Assembly (NCBI GenBank): GCA_016188915.1
Contig: JACPGU010000002.1
Span: forward strand, 244,433-308,432
DNA from: Candidatus Microgenomates bacterium
GTDB lineage: Bacteria; Patescibacteria; JACPGU01
Length of the DNA stretch: 64,000 nt
Direction: 5' to 3'
This document shows, in pieces, positions 41,932 through 51,880 of the stretch; the stretch's first letter is position 1, and every line of letters starts with the position of its first letter. Under the pieces are notes generated by a model. It was given only the letters and a program-made list of their open reading frames with translations, made no database searches and was not told the origin of the DNA. The translations under genes were made by a program, and so were the position numbers.

Positions 41932-43746
41932 ATGAAGTTCATTTTTGATTTTTTGAAAAATAATTGGATTATCCTTTTACTGGTTGTGATTGTCGCGACT
42001 AGTTTTGGGTATTCTGATTACAGCAAACGCACTATCCCCAAAGAAGAAATAGGCATTTCCGAAATAGCCGAGCAGGTAGAAAAAGGAATGGTGGAAAAAA
42101 TAGAAATCACCGGCAATCAATTAAAAATCTTTTTTAAAGAAAAAGATGAGAAGGGCCAGAGCAAAACAGAGACTACCTACAAAGAAGACGGCGTTTCTCT
42201 GACTCAATATGGTATCACTCCTGAAAAAGTAAAAATTGATATTAAAAATGCCGAAGCCGGCTCTATTTGGTGGGGAATTTTTTCCACCTTTGTTCCCTTT
42301 CTTTTGCTGGCCGGATTTTTATGGTTTATTTTTCGTCAAGCGCAGGGTGCCAACTCGCAAGCTATGTCTTTTGGTAAATCAAAAGCCAGGCTCAATATTC
42401 AAAATGTAAAAACTACCTTTGCTGATGTGGCGGGCAGTGAAGAGTCTAAAAAAGATTTGATTGAAGTGGTAGATTTTTTGAAAAATCCAAAAAAATATCG
42501 CGATTTGGGAGCGCAGATTCCGAGAGGAGTTTTACTCATTGGACCTCCAGGAACAGGAAAAACATTGCTAGCCAAAGCTGTGGCCGGCGAGGCAGGAGCG
42601 CCATTTTTTTCCATTTCCGGCTCGGAATTTGTGGAGATGTTTGTCGGCGTGGGAGCGTCTCGTGTCCGCGATCTTTTTGCCAAAGCTCGTCGCAACGCAC
42701 CGTGCATTATTTTTATTGACGAAATAGACGCTGTCGGTCGTCAAAGAGGAGCGGGTCTAGGTGGATCTCATGATGAAAGAGAGCAGACATTGAACCAAAT
42801 TTTGGTAGAATTGGATGGTTTTGACACCGAAGAAAATGTCATCGTCATGGCGGCTACCAATAGGCCTGATGTGTTGGATCCGGCGCTACTTCGTCCCGGC
42901 CGTTTTGATCGCCAAGTTTTGGTTGATCTGCCGGACATTAAAGAGCGCGAAGCTATTCTCGCGGTACACGCCAAAGGAAAGCCTTTGGCCAAAGATGTTG
43001 ATCTAAAAAAATTAGCACAAAAAACTTCTGGTTTCTCTGGTGCTGATTTGAAAAATCTTTTGAACGAAGGCGCTATTTTGGCTGCCAGAGAGAACAAAAA
43101 AAATATCGGGCAGGCCGATGTAGCTGAAGCGATAGAAAAAGTAATGATGGGACCGGAAAGAAAAAGCAAGGTAATATCAGAAAAAGAAAAACAAATTACC
43201 GCCTACCATGAGGCGGGACACGCTCTTGTTGCCCATTTCTCTCCTCATGCCGATCCGGTGCATAAAATTTCCATTATCTCTCGTGGTCGCGCTCTGGGCT
43301 ATACTTGGAATCCGCCAGAGCAAGATAGGGTTCTGCAATCCAGATCGGAATTTGAGGACGATTTGGCGGTAATGCTGGGCGGGAGAGAGGCAGAGCTTTT
43401 GACTTTTAAAGAGGTTACTACTGGCGCGCATAATGATCTGGCAAGGGTTTCCAAACTAGCACGCGCCATGGTGACCGAATACGGTATGAGCGACAAATTA
43501 GGGCCTATCTCGCTAAACGGCAAAGATAGTGTAGTTTTTTTGGGTAAGGATTTGGCCGAAGCAAAAAATTATAGTGAAAAAACCGCGCAAATAATAGACG
43601 AAGAAATTTCTCGCATTATTGAAATGGCCGGTAAAGCTGCACGCGATATTTTGATCAAAAATAAGGCCATTTTGAAAAAGTTAACTGATGAATTGTTAGT
43701 CAAAGAAACTTTAGAGCGCGAGGAATTTGAAGCGCTGATGGGATAA
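41932..43746 (+). CDS. ftsH: ATP-dependent zinc metalloprotease FtsH
   Basis: Membrane AAA+ protease that degrades misassembled membrane and regulatory proteins. The 604 residues include two TM helices (about 10-26 and 108-126) around a periplasmic-type domain, Walker A GPPGTGKT (204-211), Walker B IIFIDEIDAVG, the SRH region with ATNRPDVLDPALLRPGRFDR, and the zinc site HEAGH (426-430). The pore motif SGSEFVEMFVGVGA is intact. It has its own promoter. Confidence 0.98.
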   Translation: MKFIFDFLKNNWIILLLVVIVATSFGYSDYSKRTIPKEEIGISEIAEQVEKGMVEKIEITGNQLKIFFKEKDEKGQSKTETTYKEDGVSLTQYGITPEKVKIDIKNAEAGSIWWGIFSTFVPFLLLAGFLWFIFRQAQGANSQAMSFGKSKARLNIQNVKTTFADVAGSEESKKDLIEVVDFLKNPKKYRDLGAQIPRGVLLIGPPGTGKTLLAKAVAGEAGAPFFSISGSEFVEMFVGVGASRVRDLFAKARRNAPCIIFIDEIDAVGRQRGAGLGGSHDEREQTLNQILVELDGFDTEENVIVMAATNRPDVLDPALLRPGRFDRQVLVDLPDIKEREAILAVHAKGKPLAKDVDLKKLAQKTSGFSGADLKNLLNEGAILAARENKKNIGQADVAEAIEKVMMGPERKSKVISEKEKQITAYHEAGHALVAHFSPHADPVHKISIISRGRALGYTWNPPEQDRVLQSRSEFEDDLAVMLGGREAELLTFKEVTTGAHNDLARVSKLARAMVTEYGMSDKLGPISLNGKDSVVFLGKDLAEAKNYSEKTAQIIDEEISRIIEMAGKAARDILIKNKAILKKLTDELLVKETLEREEFEALMG

Positions 43747-43848
43747 GTATTGTTAAGACGCACAAAGTTGTAACTGAAAAATAGGGCGCGATGATAAATG
43801 TCGTGCTCTATTTTCTTATCCAAAAATTTCTACTCTATTTCTGCTCTA

Positions 43849-43857
43849 TGGTATAAT
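43849..43857 (+). promoter_or_regulatory. Extended -10 promoter of the ABC transporter
   Basis: TGGTATAAT (43849-43857) is followed by a leader closely similar to that before murJ (45805-45849), with TTTGTGTGGTTAGTTT here and TTCGTGTGATTAGTTT there. Confidence 0.65.
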
Positions 43858-43899
43858 CTATTTGTGTGGTTAGTTTTTAGTTCGTTCAATTCGTGTATC

Positions 43900-45699
43900 A
43901 TGCACACCAAAACTAGGAGACAAAAAACAAAACAAGGGTTCAAAGTCTTTTTCAAAATAATCGCCGAATACAAAGGGGCGGTGATTTTTTTTGCTATTTT
44001 TGGCGTTCTATCTTCTATTATAAACGGTGCTATGCCGTATATTTCAGGTAAGCTTTTTGACAGTATCTTGGATTTTGACTCTACTGTGGCTATTTTTGGT
44101 TCTCACTACCACATTTGGGCGGTGATGTTGGCCTTTTGGCTTTTGGCTCAGGTGATTCTTCGAATTATTGATTCCATCTCTTCTAGGAAAAGAGAGATTT
44201 TCGCCAGAGACCTAGAGGCCAATTATATGCTCAAAGCAATCAAAAAACTCTCACATTTGCCCCTCTCGTTTTTTAAACAAAATAAATTAGGAGAGACACT
44301 GCGACGCGTCAATTCCGCCTCTGATCGACTGGAATCGGCCATGAATATGATTTTTGATATAGCGCCGGATATTTTGAGTATCATTTTTGGCTTCATTTTT
44401 GTCTTTGCTATCAATTATACTTTTGGCCTTATTATGCTTTTGGTGGTGATTCTTTATGCCCTAGTGGTTTTTTACACATTAGCGCCAGCCAGCCAATTGC
44501 GACACGCTATTTTCAAAAAATATGATATTGCCTATGGCAATTTTTATGACGCGATGGGCAATATCAAAATAGTGAAGCAGTCAGGGCAGGAAGAATATGA
44601 AGAAAAAAGATTCCGACACATCGTTGATCAAGCCAGAGGAATGTACAGAAAAGTGGTTAATCTCCATGAGAGGGTCAACCTTTTTCAAAAATTTTCCATT
44701 GTGGTCATGCAATTTTCTGTTTTTTTCATTTCTGTTTACGCCATTCACCGTGGACAAATTAGCATTGGCGATTTGTTTGCTGTCAATGGCTATACGGCAA
44801 TGATTTTGGGACCCTTTACCCAAATGAGTCGCTGGTGGAACTGGTTGTCTGATTGTCTGGTTTCACTAGTACGAGTGGAAAAAATTTTTGGCCATAAAGA
44901 TGAAGAATATTTCCCCTTTGATTCTGAAAAGATTAACAAAATTTCTGGCAATATTAGTTTTCGTAATGTTTCTTTCTCCTACATTGGAGGCAATGACGAA
45001 GAGAAGAAAAAAGACAAAACCGATGTTTTGAAGGGTGTTAGCTTCGAAATAAAAAAAGGCCAAACAGTGGCGCTGGTCGGTAAATCGGGCGTGGGCAAGA
45101 CGACCATTGCCGATCTCGTTTCCGGATTTTATTTTCCGCAAAAAGGGAAAATTTTGGTTGACGGCCATGATACGCGATCTCTCCCTCTACATCTTTTGCG
45201 CAAAAATATTGCCGTAGTTTCGCAAGATATTGTTATTTTTAACGAAAGTATCAAATACAATATCCGCTATGGGCAACTAGGTATTGACGAAAGAGGGGTC
45301 ATTTCTGCCGCCAAAGAAGCTGGCGCGCACGAATTCATCAAAGGTTTCAAGAAAAAATATAATCAGTTGGTGGGTGAGCGCGGAGTAAAGCTTTCCGGGG
45401 GTCAAAGGCAGAGGATAGCGATTGCGCAGGCGATTTTGAAAAACGCGCAAGTTCTAATCCTTGACGAGCCGACTTCGGCGCTGGACGCGCAAACCGAAAA
45501 TATCGTCACCAAATCTCTGGAAAAATTGATGAAAGGCAAAACCACTATTATTATCGCGCATCGGTTGGCCACGGTCAGAAAAGCGGACAAAATAATCGTG
45601 CTGGAAAAAGGTAGAGTGGTAGAAGAGGGCAAGCATATTGATTTGATCAAAAAAAGAAACGGCGCCTATCGGAAATTTTACGAACTGCAAAAATTATAG
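43900..45699 (+). CDS. ABC transporter, fused permease-ATPase (exporter type)
   Basis: Half-transporter of 599 residues that acts as a dimer to export lipids, peptides or drugs. Six TM helices fill residues about 20-310 (AVIFFAIFGVLSSIINGAMP and others). The ATPase has VALVGKSGVGKTTIADLVSG (Walker A), LSGGQRQRIAIAQAIL (signature), VLILDEPTSALD (Walker B) and the H-loop IIAHRLATV. The ATG at 43900 starts MHTKTRRQKTK; a longer frame from 43798 would cross the promoter. Substrate unknown; its neighbours are ftsH and murJ. Confidence 0.95.
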   Translation: MHTKTRRQKTKQGFKVFFKIIAEYKGAVIFFAIFGVLSSIINGAMPYISGKLFDSILDFDSTVAIFGSHYHIWAVMLAFWLLAQVILRIIDSISSRKREIFARDLEANYMLKAIKKLSHLPLSFFKQNKLGETLRRVNSASDRLESAMNMIFDIAPDILSIIFGFIFVFAINYTFGLIMLLVVILYALVVFYTLAPASQLRHAIFKKYDIAYGNFYDAMGNIKIVKQSGQEEYEEKRFRHIVDQARGMYRKVVNLHERVNLFQKFSIVVMQFSVFFISVYAIHRGQISIGDLFAVNGYTAMILGPFTQMSRWWNWLSDCLVSLVRVEKIFGHKDEEYFPFDSEKINKISGNISFRNVSFSYIGGNDEEKKKDKTDVLKGVSFEIKKGQTVALVGKSGVGKTTIADLVSGFYFPQKGKILVDGHDTRSLPLHLLRKNIAVVSQDIVIFNESIKYNIRYGQLGIDERGVISAAKEAGAHEFIKGFKKKYNQLVGERGVKLSGGQRQRIAIAQAILKNAQVLILDEPTSALDAQTENIVTKSLEKLMKGKTTIIIAHRLATVRKADKIIVLEKGRVVEEGKHIDLIKKRNGAYRKFYELQKL

Positions 45700-45801
45700 A
45701 CGCGAAGCGTTACGGGCAGGTAGCAATGCGGGCAGGGACGTCGGACATCTTTGCGAAGGAAGTTAGGTGCGTAAGCCCTATAATGAACCGCTTAATTTTT
45801 G

Positions 45802-45810
45802 TGTTATAAT
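45802..45810 (+). promoter_or_regulatory. Extended -10 promoter of murJ
   Basis: TGTTATAAT (45802-45810) lies 40 bases before the murJ ATG. The sequence after it matches the leader of the ABC gene. Confidence 0.6.
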
Positions 45811-45849
45811 GATTCGTGTGATTAGTTTCTGAATTAGTGCTATTAGTGT

Positions 45850-47430
45850 ATGAAAAATGTTATAGATAAAATTTCACAAGTGGGTAGGAACGCGGCGGTA
45901 ATTGCCGCTACTTCTTTGGTATCTCGTCTTTTGGGGATTTTCCGTGATCGTGTTCTGGCTTCTGAATTCGGCGCAGGATCTGTTTTGGATAGTTATTACG
46001 CCGCTTTTCGTATCCCTGATTTTGTCTTCAATCTAATTATTTTGGGTGCTTTGTCAGCAGCTCTTATTCCTATATTTTCTTCTCTTCTTTTCAAAAACAA
46101 AGAAAAGGCTTGGCAGGTAGTAAACAATTTCGCCTCAATTTCTTTTGTTTTTATGGCGGCTGTTTTGCTTGTGCTATTTTTTGCTACTCCTTGGCTGGTC
46201 AAAATAATGGCACCAGGGTTTGAAAAAGAAGCTTTTGCTATGACAGTATCTATGACACGAGTGATGTTGCTCTCTCCTATCTTTTTTGCTCTTTCCTCTA
46301 TCGTCGGTGGTGTGCTGAATTCTTTCGGTCGATTTTTTGCTTATTCTATTGCCCCGATTATTTACAATATCGGCATTATCTGCGGAGCGCTATATCTGGT
46401 GCCCACTTTCGGTCCGGCGGGTTTGGCCTGGGGAGTAATTGCCGGCGCGGCCGGTCATCTGTTGATTCAGCTACCGACCTTTTTCTCTTCTGGCTTTCGT
46501 TTCCGCCCTAGTTTCAATCTCAAGGACCCTTATTTCAAAAAAATCTTGATTCTGATGCTACCGGTAACGTTGGGTTTGGCACTGATGCAGATAAATCTTT
46601 TTGTGGATAGTTTTTTCGGGTCTCTTTTGGAGGAAGGCAGTATCGCTATCATTAATTTTTCAACCAATATTGTCAGTTTGCCAGTTGGACTAGTGGGAAT
46701 TTCAGTTGCCGTTTCCATATTTCCGCTTTTGGCCTATGCTTATACAGAAAAAAAAGAAGCTCTTTTTTCTTTCCATTTCACTGGCGCTTTCAATCTGATG
46801 GTTTATCTTTTGATTCCGGCGATGGTTTTTACCGTTTTGTTTCGCGCCTATATCGTTCGTTTGCTTTTGGGGGCCGGGCTTTTTGATGTTTCCGACACAG
46901 TTTGGACTAGTCGCGCCTTGGGATATTTGTCTTTGAGCATCGTGGCGCAAGGGATGATTCCTTTTTTGGTTCGCGCTTTTTATGCTATTGGAGACACGAA
47001 AACACCGGTCAAAATAACTTTTGTGGCGGTTTTTATTAATATTTTATGCAGTATTATTTTTACTATGATAATTCCTTTCCGCGTGGTGGGGCTAGCTCTA
47101 GCGGCCAGTATAGCGGCCTTTGTCAATTTCTTTTTCCTTTTGCTTGCCATAAGGAAGCGTTTTGGGCATATTGATTTCGTCGCTATTTTAGGGCCGACCG
47201 GGAAATATATGCTTTTTAGTTTAGCGGCTGGTTTTGTCGCCTATCGCACTCTTTATTGGGTGGAGCCGTATATTGATACAGCGATGACTCTCGGGCTTTT
47301 TCTTCAAACGATGATAGCCGGACTAGCGGCTGTTGCCATTTACATTATTTTAAGCATTATTTTCAAAGTACCTGAAGCAGAAAGATTAGTCTCCGGCGCT
47401 AGGAGAGCATTGAGGGTGGTTAGAAGATAA
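45850..47430 (+). CDS. murJ: Lipid II flippase MurJ
   Basis: Moves lipid-linked peptidoglycan precursor across the membrane. The 526 residues have 14 hydrophobic segments. MurJ signatures are AATSLVSRLLGIFRDRVLA at the start with functional arginines, AAFRIPDFVFNLIILGALSAA, and the pattern PVGLVGISVAVSIFPLLA. The presence of MurJ suggests a peptidoglycan layer. It is monocistronic: the LepA gene converges from the other side. Confidence 0.96.
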   Translation: MKNVIDKISQVGRNAAVIAATSLVSRLLGIFRDRVLASEFGAGSVLDSYYAAFRIPDFVFNLIILGALSAALIPIFSSLLFKNKEKAWQVVNNFASISFVFMAAVLLVLFFATPWLVKIMAPGFEKEAFAMTVSMTRVMLLSPIFFALSSIVGGVLNSFGRFFAYSIAPIIYNIGIICGALYLVPTFGPAGLAWGVIAGAAGHLLIQLPTFFSSGFRFRPSFNLKDPYFKKILILMLPVTLGLALMQINLFVDSFFGSLLEEGSIAIINFSTNIVSLPVGLVGISVAVSIFPLLAYAYTEKKEALFSFHFTGAFNLMVYLLIPAMVFTVLFRAYIVRLLLGAGLFDVSDTVWTSRALGYLSLSIVAQGMIPFLVRAFYAIGDTKTPVKITFVAVFINILCSIIFTMIIPFRVVGLALAASIAAFVNFFFLLLAIRKRFGHIDFVAILGPTGKYMLFSLAAGFVAYRTLYWVEPYIDTAMTLGLFLQTMIAGLAAVAIYIILSIIFKVPEAERLVSGARRALRVVRR

Positions 47431-47511
47431 AATTTAGTTTATTGATGTTACAAAAAAGAAACTTTGTGGCGACTCTCGACCGTGATTTTTTGATAGTCGA
47501 ATCGCCGAGCG

Positions 47512-49299
47512 TTATTTTTTCATCAAATCCAAGAAAACTGAAGGTGGCACGTGGACTTTGCCGAGAGCCTTCATCTTCTTTTTACCTTCTTTTTGCTTTT
47601 TGAGTAATTTGTCCTTGCGCGTTCTGTCGCCCCCATAAAGATAACCCGTCACGTCTTTTTTCATCGCGGAAATTGTCTCGCGCGCCAAGACTTTTGAGCC
47701 TATCGCTGCCTGAATGGCAATCTCAAACATTTGGCGAGGTATCAGCTCTTTTAATTTTTTGACAATGGCAGATCCCTCTTTTTGGGCTTCGTTTTTGTCT
47801 ACGATGCGGCTTAATGTGTCCACTCTTTCATTAGCTAATAATATGTCTATCTTGACCAAGTTGCCAGATCTTATGCCTAAATGCTCGTAGTTTAGGGAAG
47901 CGTAGCCAGAAGAGACAGACTTCAAATCATCATAAAAATCTTTGACCATTACCGCCAGAGGTAATTCGTATTTGATCAAAGCCTTGGTCTCGTCCAAATA
48001 GCTGACATCTTTATAGATACCACGATAGCGGCCCAACATTTCCATCACATTGCCCACTTGCGTCTTGGGCAACAAAATTTCAGTAGTTACCCATGGCTCT
48101 CGAATTTCGGCAATCGCGGAGGGATCAGGAAATTCAGCGGGGTTGGAGGTGAAAATTGTTTCTTTGTTAGTTTTGACTATTTCATAGCCTACGGTCGGGC
48201 TAGTAACAACTAGTTCAAGAGAAGATTCTCTTTCCAAGCGTTCTTTGACAATGTCCAAATGAAGCATTCCCAAAAAACCGCAACGAAAACCCAGCCCTAA
48301 GGCAGGAGATTTCTCTGGTACAAAAGAAAGAGAAGAATCATTCATTTTGAGCTTACTGATGCCGTCGCGCAGTTTGCCATAATCATTGGAGTCTGCCGGA
48401 TAGACACCGGCAAAAACGGTAGGCTTTACTTTTTGATAGCCCAACAAAGCTTTGGTGGACATCTTGTCTTTTTCTAGCGCTATGGTGTCACCAACTGAAG
48501 CCAAGGAAATGTCTTTTAACGAGGTGACGATATAGCCAATTTCACCGCAAGAAAGAGCTTCTGTTCTTTGCATTTTTGGAGTAAAGTGTCCAATCTCCAA
48601 GGCTTCAGTTTTTTTGTCGGCAGCCATCATAGTAATAATATCTTTGTTTTTAAGAGAGCCGTCAAATATTCTAATGTAGGTGATGACTCCGCGGTAGGAA
48701 TCATAATTGGCATCAAAAATCAGCGCGCGCAATGGGCCGTCAATTTTGCCTTGAGGAGGAGGGGTTTTTTCTATAATAGCTTCCAGGATAGACTCTACAT
48801 TTTCTCCAGTTTTAGCAGAGACATAGAGCATTTCTTCTTTTTTGAAGCCAAAGGTAGCAATCAATTCACCGGCTACTTTTTCTCTGTCTGCGGCCGGCAA
48901 ATCTATTTTATTAATGACTGGGATTAATTTTAATCCTTGTTCTTGGGCAAGGCTTGCTACTGCCAAAGTTTGCGCTTGGATGCCTTGCGCCGCGTCTACA
49001 ACTAATAGTGCGCCTTCAACGGCGGCCAGTGATCTAGAAACTTCATAGGAAAAATCCACGTGTCCGGGAGTATCAATCAAATTCAGGGTATAGCGTTCAG
49101 CGTTTAGCGTATAGGACATGCGAACCGGTTGCAATTTTATCGTAATACCGCGCTCTCTCTCCAAGTCCATACTGTCCAAAACTTGATTAGTCATTTCTCT
49201 TTTTGACACTGTTTTTGTCAATTCCAAAAGACGGTCAGCCAAGGTTGACTTCCCGTGATCAATGTGAGCAATAATGCAAAAATTACGAATGTTTTTCAT
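47512..49299 (-). CDS. lepA: Elongation factor 4 (LepA)
   Basis: Ribosomal back-translocase GTPase of 595 residues. G1 is AHIDHGKST (residues 10-18), with G3 DTPGH, G4 NKID and the LepA C-terminal domain GDRTRKDKLLKKQKEGKKKM near the end. Its ATG overlaps the stop codon of the upstream WecA-like gene by 4 bases (ATGA), so the two are translationally coupled, an unusual pairing of translation and envelope genes. Confidence 0.98.
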   Translation of the reverse strand: MKNIRNFCIIAHIDHGKSTLADRLLELTKTVSKREMTNQVLDSMDLERERGITIKLQPVRMSYTLNAERYTLNLIDTPGHVDFSYEVSRSLAAVEGALLVVDAAQGIQAQTLAVASLAQEQGLKLIPVINKIDLPAADREKVAGELIATFGFKKEEMLYVSAKTGENVESILEAIIEKTPPPQGKIDGPLRALIFDANYDSYRGVITYIRIFDGSLKNKDIITMMAADKKTEALEIGHFTPKMQRTEALSCGEIGYIVTSLKDISLASVGDTIALEKDKMSTKALLGYQKVKPTVFAGVYPADSNDYGKLRDGISKLKMNDSSLSFVPEKSPALGLGFRCGFLGMLHLDIVKERLERESSLELVVTSPTVGYEIVKTNKETIFTSNPAEFPDPSAIAEIREPWVTTEILLPKTQVGNVMEMLGRYRGIYKDVSYLDETKALIKYELPLAVMVKDFYDDLKSVSSGYASLNYEHLGIRSGNLVKIDILLANERVDTLSRIVDKNEAQKEGSAIVKKLKELIPRQMFEIAIQAAIGSKVLARETISAMKKDVTGYLYGGDRTRKDKLLKKQKEGKKKMKALGKVHVPPSVFLDLMKK

Positions 49300-50372
49300 A
49301 CGAGATCGACCCTTTTTCTATTTTTTGCCAATGCAGAAATAACTCCCATACTAATAGTCAAAAATATCAGCAGAGAAATAATGGCTATCAGTTTGAGTTG
49401 TGTATTAAGAGTCAAAGCGATAGCGCCAAAAGCAGCTGTTATTAACCAAAAAATAATCACGATGAAGCGTCTAGACAATCCCAAATCTAATAATTTATGA
49501 TGCAGATGATCTCTATCGGCTGTCCAAGGTGCTTTGCCATTTATCGCGCGAGAAAATACTACCCATAGTCCGTCAAATATTGGTAGGCCCAGAACGAGTA
49601 AAGCAGTAGCTATTTTACTGCCGGTGATAATAGCCAAAACTGCCAAAACTAGCCCCAGGAATTGGCTGCCGACATCTCCCATAAAAATTTTGGCCGGGTT
49701 AAGATTCCAGGGCAAAAATCCTAAAATAGCGCCACAAGCAATAAGAGCGATAATGGCAGACAAAGGCTGTTCAACCGCGGGGCTGATGCTTAAAAGATAG
49801 ATAATAAAAAAAGCAATGGCAGAAACACCGCCGGCCAGCCCGTCTAGCCCGTCCAAAAAATTGACAATATTAATCATCCCTATGATCCAAAGTAGCGCCA
49901 AAAGGTCAGCCCAAAGGGTGAGGTGATAGATAGCGCCGGCAATCTCTAGGGGAATCTGAATTTGTCCCAAATAAAAAAAACCGCCCAAAGGATTAGTGAT
50001 ATATTTGACTCCGATTCCAGATAAAATAATAATAACAGCGGCGATTATCTGAAAAATAATTTTTTCCCCAGGAGCAAGACGTTTGCGGTCATCGATCGTA
50101 CTGGCGACAAAAAGTAGAAGACTACTTAAAAAAAGGCCGATTAGATATTTTAGATAAAAACCGGAAGTATTATTGATCAAAACAAAGGCTAGGACAACCA
50201 ACCAAAAAGCTACAAAAAAAGCAATCCCACCAGTATTAGGAACGGGGATATGGTGAATTTTTCTAGGTTCGGAAGCGTAATCAAAAAACTTTTTTTTCAA
50301 GGCTATTTTCCAAGACAAAATCGTTAACCCAAAAGAAAGAAAAAGTGTGGCTAGAAAAAAGTATAATGCCAT
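49296..50372 (-). CDS. Undecaprenyl-phosphate sugar-1-phosphate transferase (WecA/TagO/MraY family)
   Basis: Membrane enzyme of 358 residues with about 10-11 TM helices that starts lipid-linked glycan synthesis. Family motifs: PVPNTGGIAFF, VASTIDDRKRLAPGEKIIFQ (Asp pair), MINIVNFLDGLDGLAGGVSA, NLNPAKIFMGDVGSQFLGL, and the His-rich ADRDHLHHKLLDLG. The absence of MraY-specific motifs and the HLHHKL ending favour WecA/TagO, acting on UDP-GlcNAc, but the donor cannot be decided. Confidence 0.9.
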   Translation of the reverse strand: MALYFFLATLFLSFGLTILSWKIALKKKFFDYASEPRKIHHIPVPNTGGIAFFVAFWLVVLAFVLINNTSGFYLKYLIGLFLSSLLLFVASTIDDRKRLAPGEKIIFQIIAAVIIILSGIGVKYITNPLGGFFYLGQIQIPLEIAGAIYHLTLWADLLALLWIIGMINIVNFLDGLDGLAGGVSAIAFFIIYLLSISPAVEQPLSAIIALIACGAILGFLPWNLNPAKIFMGDVGSQFLGLVLAVLAIITGSKIATALLVLGLPIFDGLWVVFSRAINGKAPWTADRDHLHHKLLDLGLSRRFIVIIFWLITAAFGAIALTLNTQLKLIAIISLLIFLTISMGVISALAKNRKRVDLV

Positions 50373-50472
50373 AGTAAAATGATGATTAAGAAAATAAGAA
50401 ATTAAGAAAATAACATTCGTTATTTTTTAGCTAAAATTCTACCTTTAATTATTAACTGTTAATTATTATCGT

Positions 50473-51288
50473 ATGGAAAATAAAAACAAAATATTTTTGG
50501 TCGCTGGTATCCTGGGGGTATTACTTCTCTTGGTAATTATTATACCTTCATTTACTGGTAAAAATAAAGGAGGAACTGAACAGATAGTGACGAGCATTAT
50601 TTTGGCCAAATCTGTGAGTGAGGCAGGTGTGGCTACTGGTCAGACGGATATTTTTTCTACGGAAGACCCAGGGATTTACGCCTTGGTTTCTCTTAATGCT
50701 TTGCCAGCCAAATCCAATGTAGAATACCAATGGTATTATGCCAGTGGTCGTAGTGTGCAATATTCGGAGAAAAAGAAACCGGAAAAAGATTACACCGGTA
50801 AAAGTCGCGCTGTTTTTCCCAAGACAGAGAAAAGCTTTATTAGTGGCGATTATGAATTTCGTATTTTAATTAGCAATCAATTAGTCGGTAAAAAATCTTT
50901 TGTAATCAAAACGCCAAATGAATTGAAAAAAGATTACCGTTTGACGGTCATTACTGATGCGCAACTGGTAGAAAAAGTTTCCTTAAGCGGTGTGCCTGGC
51001 AGTATCGGCAAGGATGTATTCGCGGCTGATACCGCCAATATTTATGCCGCTATTAGTTTTTCTGGTGCCAGTAGCAATGTTTTTGAGGCTCAATGGGTAT
51101 ATCTGCCAGAGAATAAGATTTTCAAAACTTATAAAAAAACTATTACTGGCAATGGTACTTTTGCTGTACCGCTGGAAGCCAAAAAAGATTCTTGGTTGCC
51201 GGTTGCTTCTTGGGCCAAGGGCAAATATTCTTTGAAAATCACTTTGGACGACGATTTGGTGCGAGAATTATTTTTTGAGATCCAATAA
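50473..51288 (+). CDS. Membrane-anchored protein with two internal repeats, unknown
   Basis: Protein of 271 residues. A signal anchor (about 6-26, IFLVAGILGVLLLLVIIIPS) is followed by two related extracellular beta domains. The first (about 38-150) has DIFSTEDPGIYALVSLNALP and YQWYYA; the second (about 155-271) has DVFAADTANIYAAISFSGAS and AQWVYLP. The repeated pattern is ...G...D(I/V)F...IYA(L/A)(V/I)S..., each followed by a Trp-Tyr strand, resembling Ig-like domains. Role unknown; it is probably exposed at the surface. Confidence 0.8.
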   Translation: MENKNKIFLVAGILGVLLLLVIIIPSFTGKNKGGTEQIVTSIILAKSVSEAGVATGQTDIFSTEDPGIYALVSLNALPAKSNVEYQWYYASGRSVQYSEKKKPEKDYTGKSRAVFPKTEKSFISGDYEFRILISNQLVGKKSFVIKTPNELKKDYRLTVITDAQLVEKVSLSGVPGSIGKDVFAADTANIYAAISFSGASSNVFEAQWVYLPENKIFKTYKKTITGNGTFAVPLEAKKDSWLPVASWAKGKYSLKITLDDDLVRELFFEIQ

Positions 51289-51294
51289 TATCTA

Positions 51295-51340
51295 ATGATT
51301 TTAAAAATACCCCGCAAAAGCGGGGTATTTTTAAAATCAT
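51295..51340. terminator. Bidirectional terminator with 21-bp arms
   Basis: Perfect 21-base arms (51295-51315, 51320-51340) surround an AAAA loop; the core ATACCCCGC/GCGGGGTAT is flanked by A5 and T5. It serves the repeat protein and, on the minus strand, ndk, whose stop codon (51337) lies in the arm. Confidence 0.9.
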
Positions 51341-51879
51341 GCTCTATACAGCTCTTCCTCGGAAAACCAAATATTTAATTCTCTTTGAGCCTCTAAAATA
51401 TCTGAAGAAGCATGGACAATATTTGTGATTGGACGATTATTTTGATCGGCAAGACGATAAGTGTCCAGAGAATAATCTCCGCGAATAGTGCCAGGAGCGG
51501 CCGCGGCCGGTTCGGTAGCACCGACTAATTTTCTTACTGTAGAGATGGCATTATGCCCTTGAGCGGCAACGGCAACAATCGGACCGGAAGATATAAAATC
51601 CATTAATTGCTGACGCACCATTTGCCCATGCTCTAATTCGGTTTTATCAAAAGGCAATCCTTTCTCTTCGTAATTTTTTTTAGTTTTCTCTCCCATGGAT
51701 TTGAGCCATTCTTCATTATCGGCATAATGCTGTCCGGCTTTTTTACTGTCTGGCCAGACCATTTTTAATCCGATAATATCCAGGCCTACTTTTTCCAGCC
51801 TGCTCAAAACATCGCCGATTATTTTTTTCTTTACGCCGTCAGGTTTTAGCAAAATAAGAGTGACCTCGGTGTTCTCCAT
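51337..51879 (-). CDS. ndk: Nucleoside diphosphate kinase
   Basis: Balances nucleoside triphosphates through a phospho-histidine. The 180 residues are about 30 longer than usual, from an insertion of roughly residues 55-85 (NEEWLKSMGEKTKKNYEEKG). LILLKPDGV at the start, the GATEPAAAAPGTIRGDY loop and NIVHASSD with the active-site His156 are present. It lies 1 base after the M16 peptidase stop codon. Confidence 0.96.
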   Translation of the reverse strand: MENTEVTLILLKPDGVKKKIIGDVLSRLEKVGLDIIGLKMVWPDSKKAGQHYADNEEWLKSMGEKTKKNYEEKGLPFDKTELEHGQMVRQQLMDFISSGPIVAVAAQGHNAISTVRKLVGATEPAAAAPGTIRGDYSLDTYRLADQNNRPITNIVHASSDILEAQRELNIWFSEEELYRA

Positions 51880-51880
51880 G

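Noticed and set aside
43798..43899. N-terminal extension of the ABC transporter starting at 43798
   Set aside because: It would contain the extended -10 promoter (43849-43857), and the residues are unlike exporter N-termini.
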